64,000 bases of DNA from Clarkia xantiana subsp. parviflora (Eukaryota > Streptophyta > Magnoliopsida > Myrtales > Onagraceae), in the NCBI GenBank assembly GCA_036873135.1, contig JAPTYO010000005.1, positions 7,852,166-7,916,165 of the forward strand. Direction: 5' to 3'. Shown here piece by piece: positions 44,528 through 58,300 of the stretch (the stretch's first letter is position 1; each line of letters starts with the position of its first letter). Both the position numbers and the translations under genes were made by a program. Below the pieces are notes generated by a model. The model searched no databases. It worked only from the letters and a program-made list of their open reading frames with translations, and was not told the DNA's origin.

Positions 44528-47500
44528 CTAAGAGGTTAAGGTGAAATTGAACAAGAACCTATGAAACCGTTGTACTCGTTCGACAGACACTTCTTTCTTC
44601 GATGATGTCTTAATTCTCTTACTCTTCTGACGGAAGAAGAAATCCTCCGTATCAAGAACATACGATATCTGCATATCAATCAAGAGAAAAATAAAATAGT
44701 AAGAAACCTGACATTTCCAAGAAAGAAAGACGTAAAATGTAATCAGTTTCGACCTTTGATGATATGCATGCAATCTTGCACTCCAAACCATTGAATAGTT
44801 GAACACCATCGAGCACCATACACGTTCCCAAGCTCTCATCATCCACTCCGATATATCGCCTTTTGTTCCTGCACACCCACAAAGTCTGAAGTTTACCAAA
44901 TAGCATACTCAGCTATCAGCGTCTTTCAAAAAACATGCCGACCTTTTCCCCAACAAAAAAAAATCAAATGTAAGTTGTTTTTTTTTTGTGCGAAGAACGC
45001 AAGTTAATTAGCAAACAACATACTATCAGATACAAAAAAAAAAAGTTCACAATAATTTTGAAAAAAATGCAGAAATATTGGAAAAAACCTATACTTTGTC
45101 TTTGCATACTCATCGGACAAATATGGATTATTGGTACAAATTACCTTTGGAGATAAATGTTGCGCCGCTCCCTTCTATTATTATTATAGGCCAACAGGAA
45201 GTCGTTGTGCAGATAAGCATCAAAATTTTGTTCGATTGCAACTGCAAAAACCTCGGCCTTGTCGTTGATGTTGTCCATCAATTGTATCGAACATCCACGA
45301 GGACTAGAAGACTGCTAGACCAGCCAAAAAATGCAAGCCATTTTCGTACTAATTATCAATATATTTTTTACTTAACGGTATTGTTTAAGGTTAGAGGAGA
45401 ATGTACTTACAAATTTCATTTTGTAAATGTTTTCTTCATGAAGGAAGACCCGTACATTCTCATAATACCCTGAATCGATGAACTTTCCATGTTTACCGAT
45501 TTTTTCATAGTCATACAACTGCAGAAGCTTATTATCCACGTCATCAGAAGCAACCATTTGAAGCTGCACCCAAAAACAAATAATTCGGATTTAACAAAAA
45601 TAGAAGTATTTTTTGGGACTACAGAAAAAAATAAAGACTAAACCAGAGCACAGACATGTTTGACCAACTTGTATATCAACTTATCCAATGTGAAGAGAAT
45701 GTATGACTGATTTCCAATTATGGCTCGGCATGCATCCTCAAACTTTGCATTGTCTATTGACCCGTCAAGCAAGTTGTACAAGGAGTTCATGAATCTGCAA
45801 CATTGTTTATAGAACTCGTAAGAAAAAAAAAACAGAGATATGTAACCAAACAAAATAAAGACCGAACCAAACAATACCTGGAATATTGATCCGAAGAACC
45901 TGAATCATCGGAGTTTCTGTGCTTCTCGGCACTAAGGCAGTTTGTTTTTGCTGTAAAAATCCTCTCATAAAGAGTCTGCCAATAAAATCAAAACTAGATT
46001 CAGTACAAAAATGTGGGGAAGAAAAAATAAACATTCGGCACAAAAATTGAACATATACCATTACAAAATTCTATCTATATTCTTTTCTTGGCAAGAAGTA
46101 GCTATTCAAAATCTAAAACTAACCAAAAAAAAAAAAAAACCTAAAAAAATGATACGAACAAATTTCAGCACAAGAAATTGAACATGTACCAGTGAATTTT
46201 TTTTCATTTTTTAACTAGCAATAGTAATACTGTTACAACCGGAAAAGTGTTCCCTTACCTGATGAAGCCTAAACAGTGCGTAGAGATCATCGTTTCCATA
46301 GAAAATCCGAGAATTGGTCCTCTCTTCAGGTAGAAGAGCTTGAACCCGTTTACAGAGAGGTTTAGATGCAGAAAAGAAACTTTCAGAAAACGGGAAATGA
46401 TTGCCGTCTCCTCCATTAGAATGGGCATTGGTCGTCCCTTCAGCTTCACCTTCAGCTTCACCTTCACTTTCATCCTCTTTTCCATCGTCAGCTTCCGCAT
46501 GCTCCACCTCTTCCTCTTCGTGAGAACATTCATCACCTGCATATACAAATTGTTAACGACATATTCTTTAAGAAAAGAAAAAAAGACAACTCTACCAACA
46601 TTACCTGCAGATTCACTACCTGACACATCACCCCCTCTTCCAGAGACATTGGCACTATCGACTTCGGCTTCTGCACAATTTCCTCGGCCTTCACCACTGA
46701 CAGAATGACTCCCATGATCAATAATATGGTTCTCATCAAACTCGCCATTTGGAGATAACTCGCCTTCTTCCTTTTCAGATTTGTGGGGCCCTGCAGAATC
46801 TTCCTTTCTTCCAGTTATGCCCTTGAGTTCTTTATGACTAGTTGAACAAGAATCATTGTGTTCTTTCAAAGATGCATCCCCATTAATCAAATTACTCGCC
46901 ATGTTCTCACCTCTATCCTTGTCAAATCTTGGCTGCTTGAAGTTATTTATGCCAGAGTTCACATTCGGACTTGTATCACTTCCTCCTCGTCTGAGTGAAG
47001 AATGGTTGGGAGTAGTTTTTTCATTAAACTCGGAAGTCATTTTAGAATGCGATCTCGAAGGAAGACCGAGCATGGGTTCCAAAAAGGAAGTCCAGAGCCG
47101 CATGACTTTGTTTAATTGTTCTTTGGTTGAGCAAACTTCTTCACAAGAATACTGGAAGAGTTTGAATACATCCTCATGGATTCTCTCATCCATGAATGTG
47201 TAATCCAACTGTGGAGCAACGGGTTGTCTGTTTCCAGCAGCAATAGCAAAGAGTAGATCGTCCTCCTTTCGCTGCTTCTCTTTCAATTCTTTTATCTCCA
47301 CAACCAGATCTGCACAAAAGAGTAAGTTCCAAGAATTCCATGGAAGGAGGTCCCAAAAAAAAAAAAAAAAACTTATATGTTCTGAGTCAAAACACTAATC
47401 AGACTGAAAAATCATGCAAGCTGCCATATTTGTTGAGAAATGCTTCAGCTTTTATAAAAAACAACACTATTTGCTTAATGAAACTTATCAAATCTTGCTG

Positions 47501-50500
47501 AAAAAGAAAATCATGTTTTAGCTGGTTAGCAAAGTGTGCATGTATCGATCTATTGAGAAATGCCTCAACTTTTACAAAGGAATCATTGCTACAAAATATG
47601 AAACTCAGTGAGAAAAGTGTAATGTTTTCCATCTCAGGAGACTGGTGGCAACCACACTCAATCACTATTTCCTTAAAATGTAACTTCTATAGATTTCTGA
47701 CTAAATTTCATGGCATGAAACAGGACCCAAATGCTCAAAATTTGGTCAACAGTCAACACCAAGTTTATACTTACTTTTTGTGCTCAAGTTCTTTGAATCC
47801 TGCTGCTTGAAGTAAAAGCTTCGGTGGTCAAGGGACTTGTAATGATTTTTGGCATATACGTCCGCCCAGACCTTGTTGAAGTCCAAACGACACTTTGTCC
47901 ATTCCTCTTGCTTCTGTTTGAGGCGGTTTAGTATGACGTGGAGCGCAAGATTGGGACTTTTGCGCAGGATTTCCAACACATCAAGTCCATGGTCACCATA
48001 TATTCGCTCGATACATCTCAAGTGTTGAGCTACAATGATGGTAGTAGTTGCTAACTTTAGAGCACAAATTCACTAATATTTCCTTTTAGAATAATAAAAT
48101 AAAATATAATCTAACGTACCAGTTAAATGATTCTCAACCTGGAATGGTGTCTCTGGACTATTCCTATTTTCATTAAAGCTATTTAATAACTCCTCTACAC
48201 GCTTCGCAGTTGAGCTGACAGACTCTAATAGCATATCCAGCTCAAATCTGAACAGATATCATTAATTCAAAAATTGTCCATTACAAGTTTAAGATTGATT
48301 AAGTTACAAAGATAGCATTAGAAAGGCCATTTACCTATCATCTTCGCATCTGAATAGGCTTTCTTCATACTGATTCCTACGCATGTGTTTAAATGAGTAA
48401 TCCTCACTTCCTGATGTCACTGATACCCAGTGATCGTTCATCACTTTAGCACCGAGCATGGACCTTTGACTTGCTGTTGGTATAGGATACTGCATTCCAG
48501 AGGAAAACCATATATTTTACATTTTTTTTACCAAATAAACACATTATCACTATCCTACTGCTTCAAAACATTTCTTGCAAATATTTAAAAATAAATAAAC
48601 TGAACTTACATCATCAGGTAAAAGTCGATAGCTAGGAGTGCAACGCTGACAATCCGATAGGTCAAGATCTTGAATAGATTTTGCCCAATACTTCTCTTTG
48701 GATCTCTCCATTTCCTTTGCCGATTCAGTTTCACGCTTTTGTTCTTTTACTTTCTCCTCTAAATTCCGAGGTCTATGCGTGGATCCATCATAGGAGAGTG
48801 ATTCTGCAATTAATTTATAGCAAACAAAATTTTTAATGTCTCCTTGAAAGGTCAAATGGAACTCAATTTTTTTAGAAAAAAAAAAATCAACATAAAGGAA
48901 ATGGTACATACTTTTACTCATAACACCAGCTAGAAAGCCATCTGCAAGAAGAACTTAACCTTAGTATCCTCATCAATAATGGAAATCACGATAATTAATT
49001 CAGTAACTACCGATATTTTCACATCGCTCTAAGAAATCATTGAAGTCGCCCATGAGATCGGGATGTTTCCCAAGTAAATCAGTAACCTAAAAAGGATTTG
49101 ATTAGTAAAAGCAAGCCTTTAACAATGTCAGGATCATGACCGAAATTATCTGAAAAATGCTTAGCTGGAAAGGGCGTACCAAATTTTGCAAGTCATTCCT
49201 TTTTATTATTCCATTACTATAGATGTGAAGGCATTTCAGGAATGCCTGGTAATCTTCTGTGCTGCAAAGCTTCTCCTTCACCTTTTCACAGAACATGAAC
49301 CCTTCATTGTACATTCCTGGCACATAATTAAACAGCCAAACTGATTATGTAACATACAAAACATAACCAAGAAACATATGTGAAGAAAATAAAAACAATG
49401 CCTTATAGAGCTCATATTATGATTAACCGACCTTTCAGGGAATCCTTGTCATTACTATAAGAAGTGGAATTCACTCCAGAACCTTCAACTTTCTTTGAAG
49501 ATTTTCTTTTTTCGGACGTGCGGTGGCCATTAGCATCCTTATTGTCATGTTCAGATTCTCGATCATCATGCTCACAATTCTTCCTCTCTCGGTGATCCTT
49601 ATGCTTCCTCTGCAACTTTGATGTTGCTCTCTCATCATCCATATCTGGACGGTCAACACTAAGGTCTCGCTCTACTTGAGAACTAGGGACTCTATCACGC
49701 CTACGTTGCTGTTTATACCACAATAATTAATTCCATGCATAAAGATTAGTCAAATGAAAAGTAGTTTAAGCATTTATTAACATTCCAAATTTAGAAAAAT
49801 TAGCCTTTTATACTATTCTTATTATTATTGTTATTATTATTATTATATATATGTTGAAAAACGAAATAACAGAGACTGATATTAAGTACACTGCTAATTA
49901 CCTTATGAGAATGTAATTGGCATGATGTTGGTCCTGAAGAATTCCTTTCTCCAACACGTGGAGCTAAGACTCGCCCATGCAAGAAATTTTGGGTTGCAGC
50001 AGGTGTTGCTGAATTATCAGGCAAGAATCTTGTGAACTCTTCCAATAAGTCGGGTTGGTCATCAAAGAGGCTAGCAACCTGGGAAAGACATACAGAAAAT
50101 GAACGATCAATATTAGAAGTGACTGCATAAAATTAGAAATAAATCATATAAAATATTATAAGGAACTGCATAAATTTATATATAATAATAATAATATTAA
50201 AAAAAGGATTTTTGTTTTAAATACCTCACTGTAAACCTCATTGATGTCCTTGTGCTCTTTCCGGTACATATTCAAGATGTCCAGAAATGATTTATACACG
50301 TGCTCATCATTTTGGAAGCGTTTCTACAATTAGAGAAAATATAGTGCAGATTGAAAATTGTAATATATACATACAGGTTAATATGTCATTAGTAAAACAC
50401 TGTAAACACCAAGAGGGGGTAAAATAAGCAAAACAATAAAGAAGTACAGAAAGAGATCCATAGATGAGCTAAGACATGTACTACTATGTCCATCTACCCT

Positions 50501-51666
50501 CACGTACACCAAAAAAATTTCAAGTCTAACCCAATGTTCTACAAACCGTTCTTCTTTGATTTTAATGAACTGGATTGTTGCTTAAGTGCTACACTTGATA
50601 CATTAGACAATACGTGACAAAAATATTTTTTTATTACCTTTATCTTGTTGACAAAACTGATGGCTTCCTCAAATTCAACGGTTTTCTTCACAGGAGCTTC
50701 ATCCTCGTCCAAAGTTATCTCATACCCTTTTGGTAAAAATGTATTAAATCCCAAGATTAAGTTGTTATGTCCTTTGAATAGTTCCTTGACTCTTGATATG
50801 ACACCGCCAGTGTCAGTTCTGTAAAGGAAATCACATTAGTACAAACTCTTGACCAATAAGGCAGCTATCCAATCGAACCAAGAAAAGCTTGTGAGTTAAG
50901 GTACTCCACCTCTGAGCCTTGAAATCTTTCATGACCTCCAAGAACGTGTCGTATTTCTCCCTTTGGTCTTGAAACATATCCTTGACCTCTTTGAGATACG
51001 TTAACGCATCGTTTGTAGTTAACTTACTAGATGCATTAGCATTACCTCCTCCTTGCACATAGCTTCACATGCAAACATAATTAAGACAAAATCATGAGGA
51101 TATCGACAGTCTTTCATCCCGCGATGGTAAAAATCTATACCCATATGACAAATCCATCTCAGTATAGGTTGAGCTTGAGTGAAAAGAGGACTCTTTTTTC
51201 AGAATTCCACCATAAACAAATTTAACAGTATTTAACATTCCATCGACTCTTTAGCTTATCGAACCAAACCCAGGAGCAATCTGAATCAATGTAGGGGAAT
51301 TTACATGTAGTAAATTTGTGAAGGAAAAAATGATTATTTTGGATTCTAAGAGCAGAAAAGAATATGGGTTCTTCCAGAAAATTAATAGATAGCTACACAT
51401 AGTTAGGTTAGTCAATTTAACCTAGTTTTGCCTAATCAAATCCCTGATTCAAATAGAAATAATTACATGCATAATGGGGTACTCAGATTCAACCGTGGTA
51501 ATTGCGTGATCAGCACTATTTCAGGTACCTACAAGCCCAGATATCAAGGACAATCTCAAACAGTAAAACCTGGCGGAAGAAAAAAAACTCACGATTCGGC
51601 TCTTGGAGAAGCAAAGGGTCGTTTGAATTGACGGCCAGGAGGCATATCGTCTCTACTTCGCTTCAT
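44528..51666 (-). CDS. SNL: SIN3-like transcriptional co-repressor with three PAH domains, 1243 aa
   Basis: 21 exons, all GT-AG, phases consistent: 51666-51593, 51062-50910, 50818-50638, 50323-50225, 50078-49902, 49708-49432, 49316-49180, 49086-49011, 48941-48912, 48803-48610, 48489-48335, 48247-48120, 48029-47775, 47309-46605, 46536-46259, 45975-45878, 45794-45656, 45563-45411, 45311-45145, 44868-44754, 44668-44528. The sum is 3732 nt. SIN3 is the scaffold of histone-deacetylase complexes; its paired amphipathic helices bind repressors. PAH1 is about residues 42-106, PAH2 118-190, PAH3 322-391. The SIN3-family core ([39 protein letters not shown]) is about 445-530. An acidic, low-complexity region spans about 700-920. 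The C-terminal SIN3 domain follows ([45 protein letters not shown]). Highly charged Arg/Glu/Asp text lies between PAH2 and PAH3. The gene looks intact, as expected for a nuclear protein of this family. Confidence 0.93.
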
Positions 51667-52803
51667 CCCTGCAAAACCAACCACCAAGGTTTGAGTTTTA
51701 AGCAAGCAAAGCCATGGAGGAGGCAAAAACAGCCATGTCTCAAATTGTACTCACCACTTGAGTTGTCTAATTCTGGTGATGAAGAGAAGAGGGGTTGACA
51801 GAACTCAGGCAACAAATTAGAGGTCTGATCGGGTTGGTCTGAGCACACAATACTGTGTAACACGGCTGCTGCTTTCAAATGTTTAAACTTTTTAAGATAC
51901 AAATACAATACAGCAGAAGAATTGCGGAGAGACAAGGAGAGGAATGTGGGTTTACCGCACAAACACAACTGGTAAAGGGAAAAATTATTCGAGGGCTGCT
52001 CCACTGAGAGACGAGAAGAGTAGAGAAATTAAATCGGTACGTCCGGGGGAGACACTTGAATTTTTTACTTTTTAGTGTAGTGTACTATTGATAAATAAGA
52101 TTTAAATATTATTTTATCTCATTAAGATGTTAAAAAACTTAATTTAATTGGTCTATGTTAAGTTTTAATAAGTTACAATTATATCATTACTCTTTCACAT
52201 TTACATGGAACTCTAGGTGAAAAGCAAAAAATTTTATGCATTTTCAAATAAGTTACATTCACAAGTTGTGTAAATTAAGTTTAACACCTTAAGAATAGAA
52301 AAGTGTAAGTTCTATACGTGAAAAAAAAAAACGCTTTGAACTTTTTTTTACTAAAATAGGAATACAAAATACTAAAAGTGGAAACACTAAAAATTAGAAT
52401 AAAAATTTCATAGGTTTAAATTATTTTCGTAAAAAAATTAAAACATAAAATGTGAGTTTATATATTAATTTTTATATAATTAAAAAAAATACATCAAAAT
52501 ATGAAAAAATAAAAATACAATATTTTATATAGAAAAACTAAAATGCAAAAGGAAAAACAAAAATATATAAATATTAAAAAAAATTAACTTTATTTATTTC
52601 AGATACTTTTTCTTTTTTGCCAGTATATAAAATATTATTAAAAAAAATAAAATAAATTAGGTGTACAATTAAATTTATATAATAAAAATACATATAAAAA
52701 CTGAAAATATAAATAAAACAATTAGAAAATTTAATGATGCAATTCGTTAAATAAGAGACAAAAAAGTATAAAAATCTTTGAAATAAACTAAAAACATAAA
52801 GGA
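51667..52803. other. Upstream region of the SIN3-like gene, then AT-rich DNA
   Basis: 51667-52010 probably holds the 5' leader (possibly with a leader intron) and promoter of the minus-strand SIN3-like gene. 52050-52800 is extremely AT-rich with no gene. Confidence 0.45.
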
Positions 52804-52811
52804 TAAAAAAA

Positions 52812-53469
52812 GGGTTAATTATCAAATTGCTAGCTGAACTTTCGGTGAAAGTGCAATTTTCTAGCCGAACTTATTTTTGTAGCAAATCGCTAGCTGAACT
52901 TTTGCTAATGTGCAATTTGCTAACTCCGTCAATTTTTCCGTTAATTATGGACGGAATATACTTTCTAAAATTACTAAAAATATTCTAAAGTTTTAGTATT
53001 ATTGTAAAATAACCTCAAATTTTATATAAAAGCAAATATAAATCTCGAATAAAATTTATAATTATATACAAATAATATATATAAGTTAAATATACAATCC
53101 CAAAGTTTAAAAAATTAAAATTAAATATTTTTAAAATTGTATGTTTTTATAGAATTTTTAAAAATATTTTAATAAATTAAATTTTTGCATTTTTAAGGTG
53201 CGTTTTTTCTTTAATATATTTTTAAACATTTATTATTTATTATTTTGAATTTATATAAAACATCATGTCTTTATATTATCATACTAAAACTTTAGGGTGT
53301 TTTTAGCAATATTTGAAAGTATTTTCCATCCAAAACTAACGGAAAAATTGACGGAGCTAGCTTTTTGCACAATATAGAAAAGTTCAGCTAGCAATTTGCT
53401 ACAAATAAAAGTCTAGCTAGCAAATTGCACATTCATGTAAAGTTTGGCTAGCAATTTGCTAATTAACCC
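52812..53469. mobile_element. TIR element with about 160-bp inverted ends
   Basis: 658 bp. The ends GGGTTAATTATCAAATTGC at 52812 and the complement of GGGTTAATTAGCAAATTGC at 53469 continue inward over about 160 bp through repeated GCTAGCTGAACTTT words to CCGTCAATTTTTCCGTTA. The flanks carry TAAAAAAA at 52804-52811 and 53470-53477, an 8-9 bp target-site duplication. The interior is AT-rich without coding sequence. Long TIRs suggest a MULE-type MITE. Confidence 0.75.
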
Positions 53470-53500
53470 TAAAAAAAATTAATTAGTCCAACAATATTAA

Positions 53501-53538
53501 ATCTATCTATCTATATCTATATCTATATATATCTATAG
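53501..53538. repeat. ATCT-type microsatellite
   Basis: Interrupted (ATCT)n/(ATATCT)n tract. Confidence 0.8.
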
Positions 53539-53807
53539 AAACGACATGAGAGAGCATAAGATAGGAGAGACGTATGGCTGCCACGTCAGCAAATTCTGTT
53601 TCATCTAAAGCTTGCCACCTCACAGTCGGACCGGTCCGGTCTATACTCGGTCCGTCCAAGCACTTAGACCGGTGTCCAACTAAAACCCTAAATTTGTATG
53701 TGAAGATTAACGTTTCCTCTCTTTTCATCTTCTCAGTCCCTTCAACTAGTCTTCCAAACAGCACCGCAGTAATGAAGACGAAGAGCCGCCCGCTAAAGAC
53801 GAAGAGC

Positions 53808-53949
53808 CATACATCAGATAATCTTCTTCCCAATTCATGCTCTCTCAATCTGATCTGTTTCCAAAGTCCATCGACCTCCATACATCAGATAATCTTCTTC
53901 ACAATTCCTGCTCTCTCAATCTGATCTGTTTCCCAAGTCCATCGACCTT
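53808..53949 (+). repeat. Tandem duplication of 71 bp
   Basis: Two copies, starting CATACATCAGATAATCTTC at 53808 and 53879, nearly identical. No gene was recognised in the surrounding CT-rich sequence, though it looks like a transcribed leader (GT-AG-like words nearby). Confidence 0.85.
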
Positions 53950-54061
53950 CATCAGCTGAGAATCTAACGTGCTTCGTTGCTTTGCTCGCTATAGATCGAC
54001 TTTCAGGTATTGTTGTTCTTCATCTCTTGAACGAAGAGGCTCCCAATTTTTCTCATCGTCA

Positions 54062-55260
54062 TCTCCCAATTCCTCTCCTCATGTTCATCCCTTCAATTCA
54101 ATTATTATGATGTTATTTTCTTTTTAAAGCAATTTGGTTTTTTTTTTTTTTTGGCTTAGTTGTCATGACTCTGTAGTTTCCTCGATCACTTGAAATCATT
54201 AGTTTCTTCATCTTCTTTGTTTTTTGTGTGTGTTAATTTCAGACTCCCAATTCCTCAACTCATGTTCATCCCTTCAATTCAATTATTATACTGTTATTTT
54301 TTTTAATGCAATTTGGGTTTTTTTGGCTTAGTAGTCATGACTCTGTAGTTTCCTCGATTACTTTAAATCAGTGTTATCAGAACCGGACCGGACCGGTGGT
54401 CCGACCGGGTTCGAACCGGAACCGGTGCCTTCAACGGTCCGGATCGAACAAATCCGGGGATGTAAGCGAACCCGGTTCGTAAGCCCGGTTTTTGGTGAAC
54501 CGGCCAATTTTTAGTGAACCGGCCGGGTTACCGGTCCGCCGGTTCAGCATTAAAAAAAAACTTAAAATCCTAAATCAATTGAGGAGAACTGCCGTCAACA
54601 AAGTTGTGCGACAGAGGAGAGAAGCTCACGCAACTGCCAATGTCCGGCGGGATCCAATTGTTGATGGTGTTAGTGGAAATGTCGAGGTGGGTGAGCTCCT
54701 AAGGCTGAGAAGTTCCTGGCAGCGAAGGAGAGGATCCCGGCGGCGACGAGTGTCATGGATCTCAGCAGCGGAGGATCTCAACGAAGAAGAGGGCCTTGAG
54801 GAGGTTGTGGATGGCGGGGATTGGGCGAGGGCAACGGGGCTATGAGTTACGATGACGGACGAGGAGGAAGGACTGGAAGAGGAAGGAGAGGGAGAGCCGG
54901 AGACGGAGATGTAGGATTAGCTTTAGATGAGCCACGAACTAGTTTTTTTTTTTTTTTTTTTTGCTGAAATAGCCACGAACTAGTTGGAGATGAAGAGTAT
55001 GAACGTGAAGTAGAGGATGTGCTTGGACATCTGCTTGGAGATCTGCTTCTTCTCTGTCAATTCTAGGAGTGTGCCTCTGCTACTCGCCTTCTACTGCTCT
55101 GTGGGTCTAAAAGCGGTTGGACCGGGTTCGAACCGGGTCGGACCGTCCGAACCGGAAACCGGTGCACTCACCGGTTCGATACCCGGTCCGGTTCTGATAA
55201 CACTGCTTTAAATCATTAGTTTCTTCCTCTTTTTTGTTTTTTGTGTGTGTTAATTTCAGA
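54062..55260 (+). repeat. Tandem duplication of about 180 bp, second copy split by the hAT element
   Basis: Copy 1 (54062-54242) runs from CTCCCAATTCCT to TTAATTTCAGA. Copy 2 starts at 54243, is interrupted at 54368 and resumes after 55205, ending at 55260. Both copies share TGTAGTTTCCTCGAT and TTTTTTGTGTGTGTTAATTTC. Confidence 0.85.
54369..55205. mobile_element. hAT-type non-autonomous transposon carrying an LRR-gene fragment
   Basis: 837 bp. Terminal inverted repeats CAGTGTTATCAGAACCGGAC at 54369 and its complement ending at 55205. A perfect 8-bp target-site duplication CTTTAAAT lies at 54361-54368 and 55206-55213. CAGTG ends and 8-bp duplications define the hAT superfamily. Both subterminal regions are dense in ACCGG/GGTTCGAA words. 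The interior, read on the minus strand (about 54693-54600), encodes ELTHLDIS, then WIPPDIGSC, the signature of a plant leucine-rich repeat receptor ectodomain. It is broken, so it is a captured gene fragment rather than a gene. Confidence 0.88.
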
Positions 55261-55319
55261 CGCTGCTTACGATGAGGTGGAGGAACTACGCACCACTTCC
55301 AATTTTCAACTCCAGGTAT

Positions 55320-58300
55320 CTGATTCAATTTGTTTCCTTTGAAATGTCTCTGATTTTATTTATATACATATATAATGCCAGTCCCTCTGTATTTACTCAA
55401 AGAATGTCTGTTTGCAGATTACGATAAAGTTTCCTAAGGAGAAGAAAGAGATACCAAAAGGATGATAAAAAGTTTGAGTCAAAAGGTGAAGCATTTGTCT
55501 GTTTGTGTTCTTACTATTTGATTCTTGCATTTTCTGGGCTGGAGTTTGATATTTAGTTTTGCCTAACTAGCTTGATTGTGTGATGATGAATAATGTTCAT
55601 TTATGAGATTTGACATAAGCTTTACGATTGCGTGAAGTCTTTCTCAACACACTACGGCACATTAATGAGGTAACTGAAATCGTAAAACTTGTTTCATGAC
55701 ATGATGCTACTACTTTTGAGTTTTGATTTAGTTGATAATGTGTCGTATTATGAGTCTATATATCTAGGGACTCAAAGTTTATAAATTGGATTGGATTGTA
55801 ACCCTTAGAGATCCATCTTTGTTACGGCGACTTAAGACTTAAAACTATTTTGATCGAATCTATATACCCTTTTCTAATCCGCTTCTTCGTTTCCACCCCA
55901 GGAGTGACGGTTCAATTACAAAGAAGGGATCAGGTTGGAAAAAAAACTCACCGCCAGGTATGACCGCATATGTAATCTGAACCGGCTGTTCAATTTCAGA
56001 TAAGGGAAGGATTGTAAATTCCCTTCAATAAATTAATGTTTCGAATCTGTCATAAATATTCGTAAACCAATTGTCAATGTTTTTTCATTGGGTTTTTAAC
56101 TTCTTCCATTTTTAAGCTTTGATTGATTTTCATCTTCGATTGATTTTATGATGCTCTGATTTTCATATTTTTCCATCTTTGTATGACTGCTCTGGTTTGC
56201 TGGTTTAATTGTTTGCTGGATTCCATCTTTTTCCAATAAACATGTATATCACACTAATTAAGTTAATATGGCTTGAGAGTAAAAGAAAGAACATATGTTC
56301 GTCCTTTGGTAAAATTAGTTTCCTTTGAAATGTCTCTGATTTTATTTATATACATATATAATGCCAGTCCCTCTGTATTTACTCAAAGAATGTCCGTTTG
56401 CAGATTACGATAAAGTTTCCTAAGGAGAAGAAAGAGATACCAAAATGATTATTAAAATTTTGAGTTAAAAGGTGAAGCATTTGTCTGTTTGTGTTCTTAC
56501 AATTTGATTCTTGCATTTTCTGGGCTGGATTTTGATCTTTAGTTTTGCCTAACTAGCTTGATTATGTGCTGATGAATAATTTTCATTTATGAGATTTGAC
56601 CTAAGCTTTACGATGAAGGGATCAGGTTGGAAAAAAAACTCACCGCCAAGTATGAACGGATATGTAATCTGAACCGGCTGTTCAATTCAGATAAGGGAAG
56701 CATTGTAAATTCTCTTCAATAAATTAATATTTCGAATCTGTCATAAATATTCGTAAATCAGTTGTCAATGTTTTTTCGTTGGGTTTTTAACTTCTTCCAT
56801 TTTGAAGCTTTGATTGATTTTATGATGCTCTGATTTTCTGATTTTCATCTTTTTCATCTTTATATGATTGCTCTGGTTTGTTGGTTTCCATCATTTTCCA
56901 ATAAATATGTATATCACACTAATTAAGTTAATATGGCTTGAGAGTAAAAGAAAGAACATATGTTTGTCCTTTGGTAAAAATTAATTTCCTTTGAAATGTC
57001 TGTGATTTTATTTAGGTTTAATAGGTGTTTTGGTGCAACATGTTTGCCGAAATTTGGTTTTTGGTGCAACATGTTTGTTTTTGTATATTTTTGGTGCTAT
57101 ACGTTTAGACTTTGTGCACTTTTGGTGCAAACGTTATCTTTCCATCCATTTAGTCCGTTAAGTGCTCACGTGCATGGCACATGCCACAATTAATTAATAA
57201 AAATGAAATTTAAATTATGAAATTTCAAAATTACCCTTAACTTGATCTTTTTATTTCTATCATTTGCTATCGTCTTCTTCATTGAGCATCTATCTTATTC
57301 TTCTAACTAAAGCATCAGCCTACGACTGTAAATGCTATTTTCGACCTAATTGTGAAAATGGAGAATCATTAATGTCCTAATTGTTAAAGTAAATCAAGTA
57401 AATTCAATGGAAGTGTATAATCAGAATTGCAAACAGCAGAGTCGGCTCCGATTTAATAAGATAATCGATTACGGTTTCCAACGGGGAAGGGTGCCTGTGT
57501 CAACGATCGGAGCGACGGCGGGCAGTAGAATACCGAGTCTGGGTCAATCTAGGCAGGGTAGCGGAGAGCGGCGACGGACTGGGCAAACACCGGATGCTCG
57601 GAGGAATGCTTCGACGCAACCGGTGGCTGACGACGAGGTCAGGTACGGGTCACAGATGGTGATGGCCGGAGCAACAATTGGAGCTGATCGGAGTGCTGCA
57701 GATCAAGCGATGAGGAAGGACGACACCACTGTGTCAGACGGCGGAACCTGCCTGGACAGCGAAGGATGGGCTTGGGCGAATGTGGAGGTGGCTAGATCGG
57801 AGATGCTGGCTAGGACAGTGGTGACTGGTTAGACCGGTTGGGGAACAGTCGGGATGCCCTCTCTGTATAGATAGAGAAGGAGAAGATGACTAAATAAAAT
57901 AATAACAAGGGCAAGTTAGTCTTTTCCTAATTATAATTTCAGTTTTTAAATTTTTTTTTCCTGTCACGTGCAGGGCACATGTGACTTAACAGAGAAACTG
58001 AATGGAAAGTAAACGATTGCACCAAAAATGCACAAAATCCAAACGTATAGCACAAAAAATATACAAAAACAAACATGTTGCACCAAAAGTCAAATTTCGC
58101 CAAACATGTTGCACCAAAACACATATTAACCCTTTTATTTATATACATATATAATGTCAGTCCCTCTGTATTTACTCAAAGAATGTTCGTTTGCAGATTA
58201 CGATAAAGTTTCCTAAGGAGAAGAAAGAGATACCAAAAGGATGATTAAAATTTTAAGTTAAAAGGTGAAGCGTTTGTCTGTTTGTGTTCTTACAATTTGA

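Noticed and set aside
53574..53924. 116-codon plus-strand frame as a gene
   Set aside because: It runs through the 71-bp tandem duplication and has no domain; more likely leader-like DNA.
57407..57832. 141-codon frame as a host gene
   Set aside because: It lies wholly inside a TIR element, has no recognised domain and no splice or promoter context; kept only as possible captured cargo.
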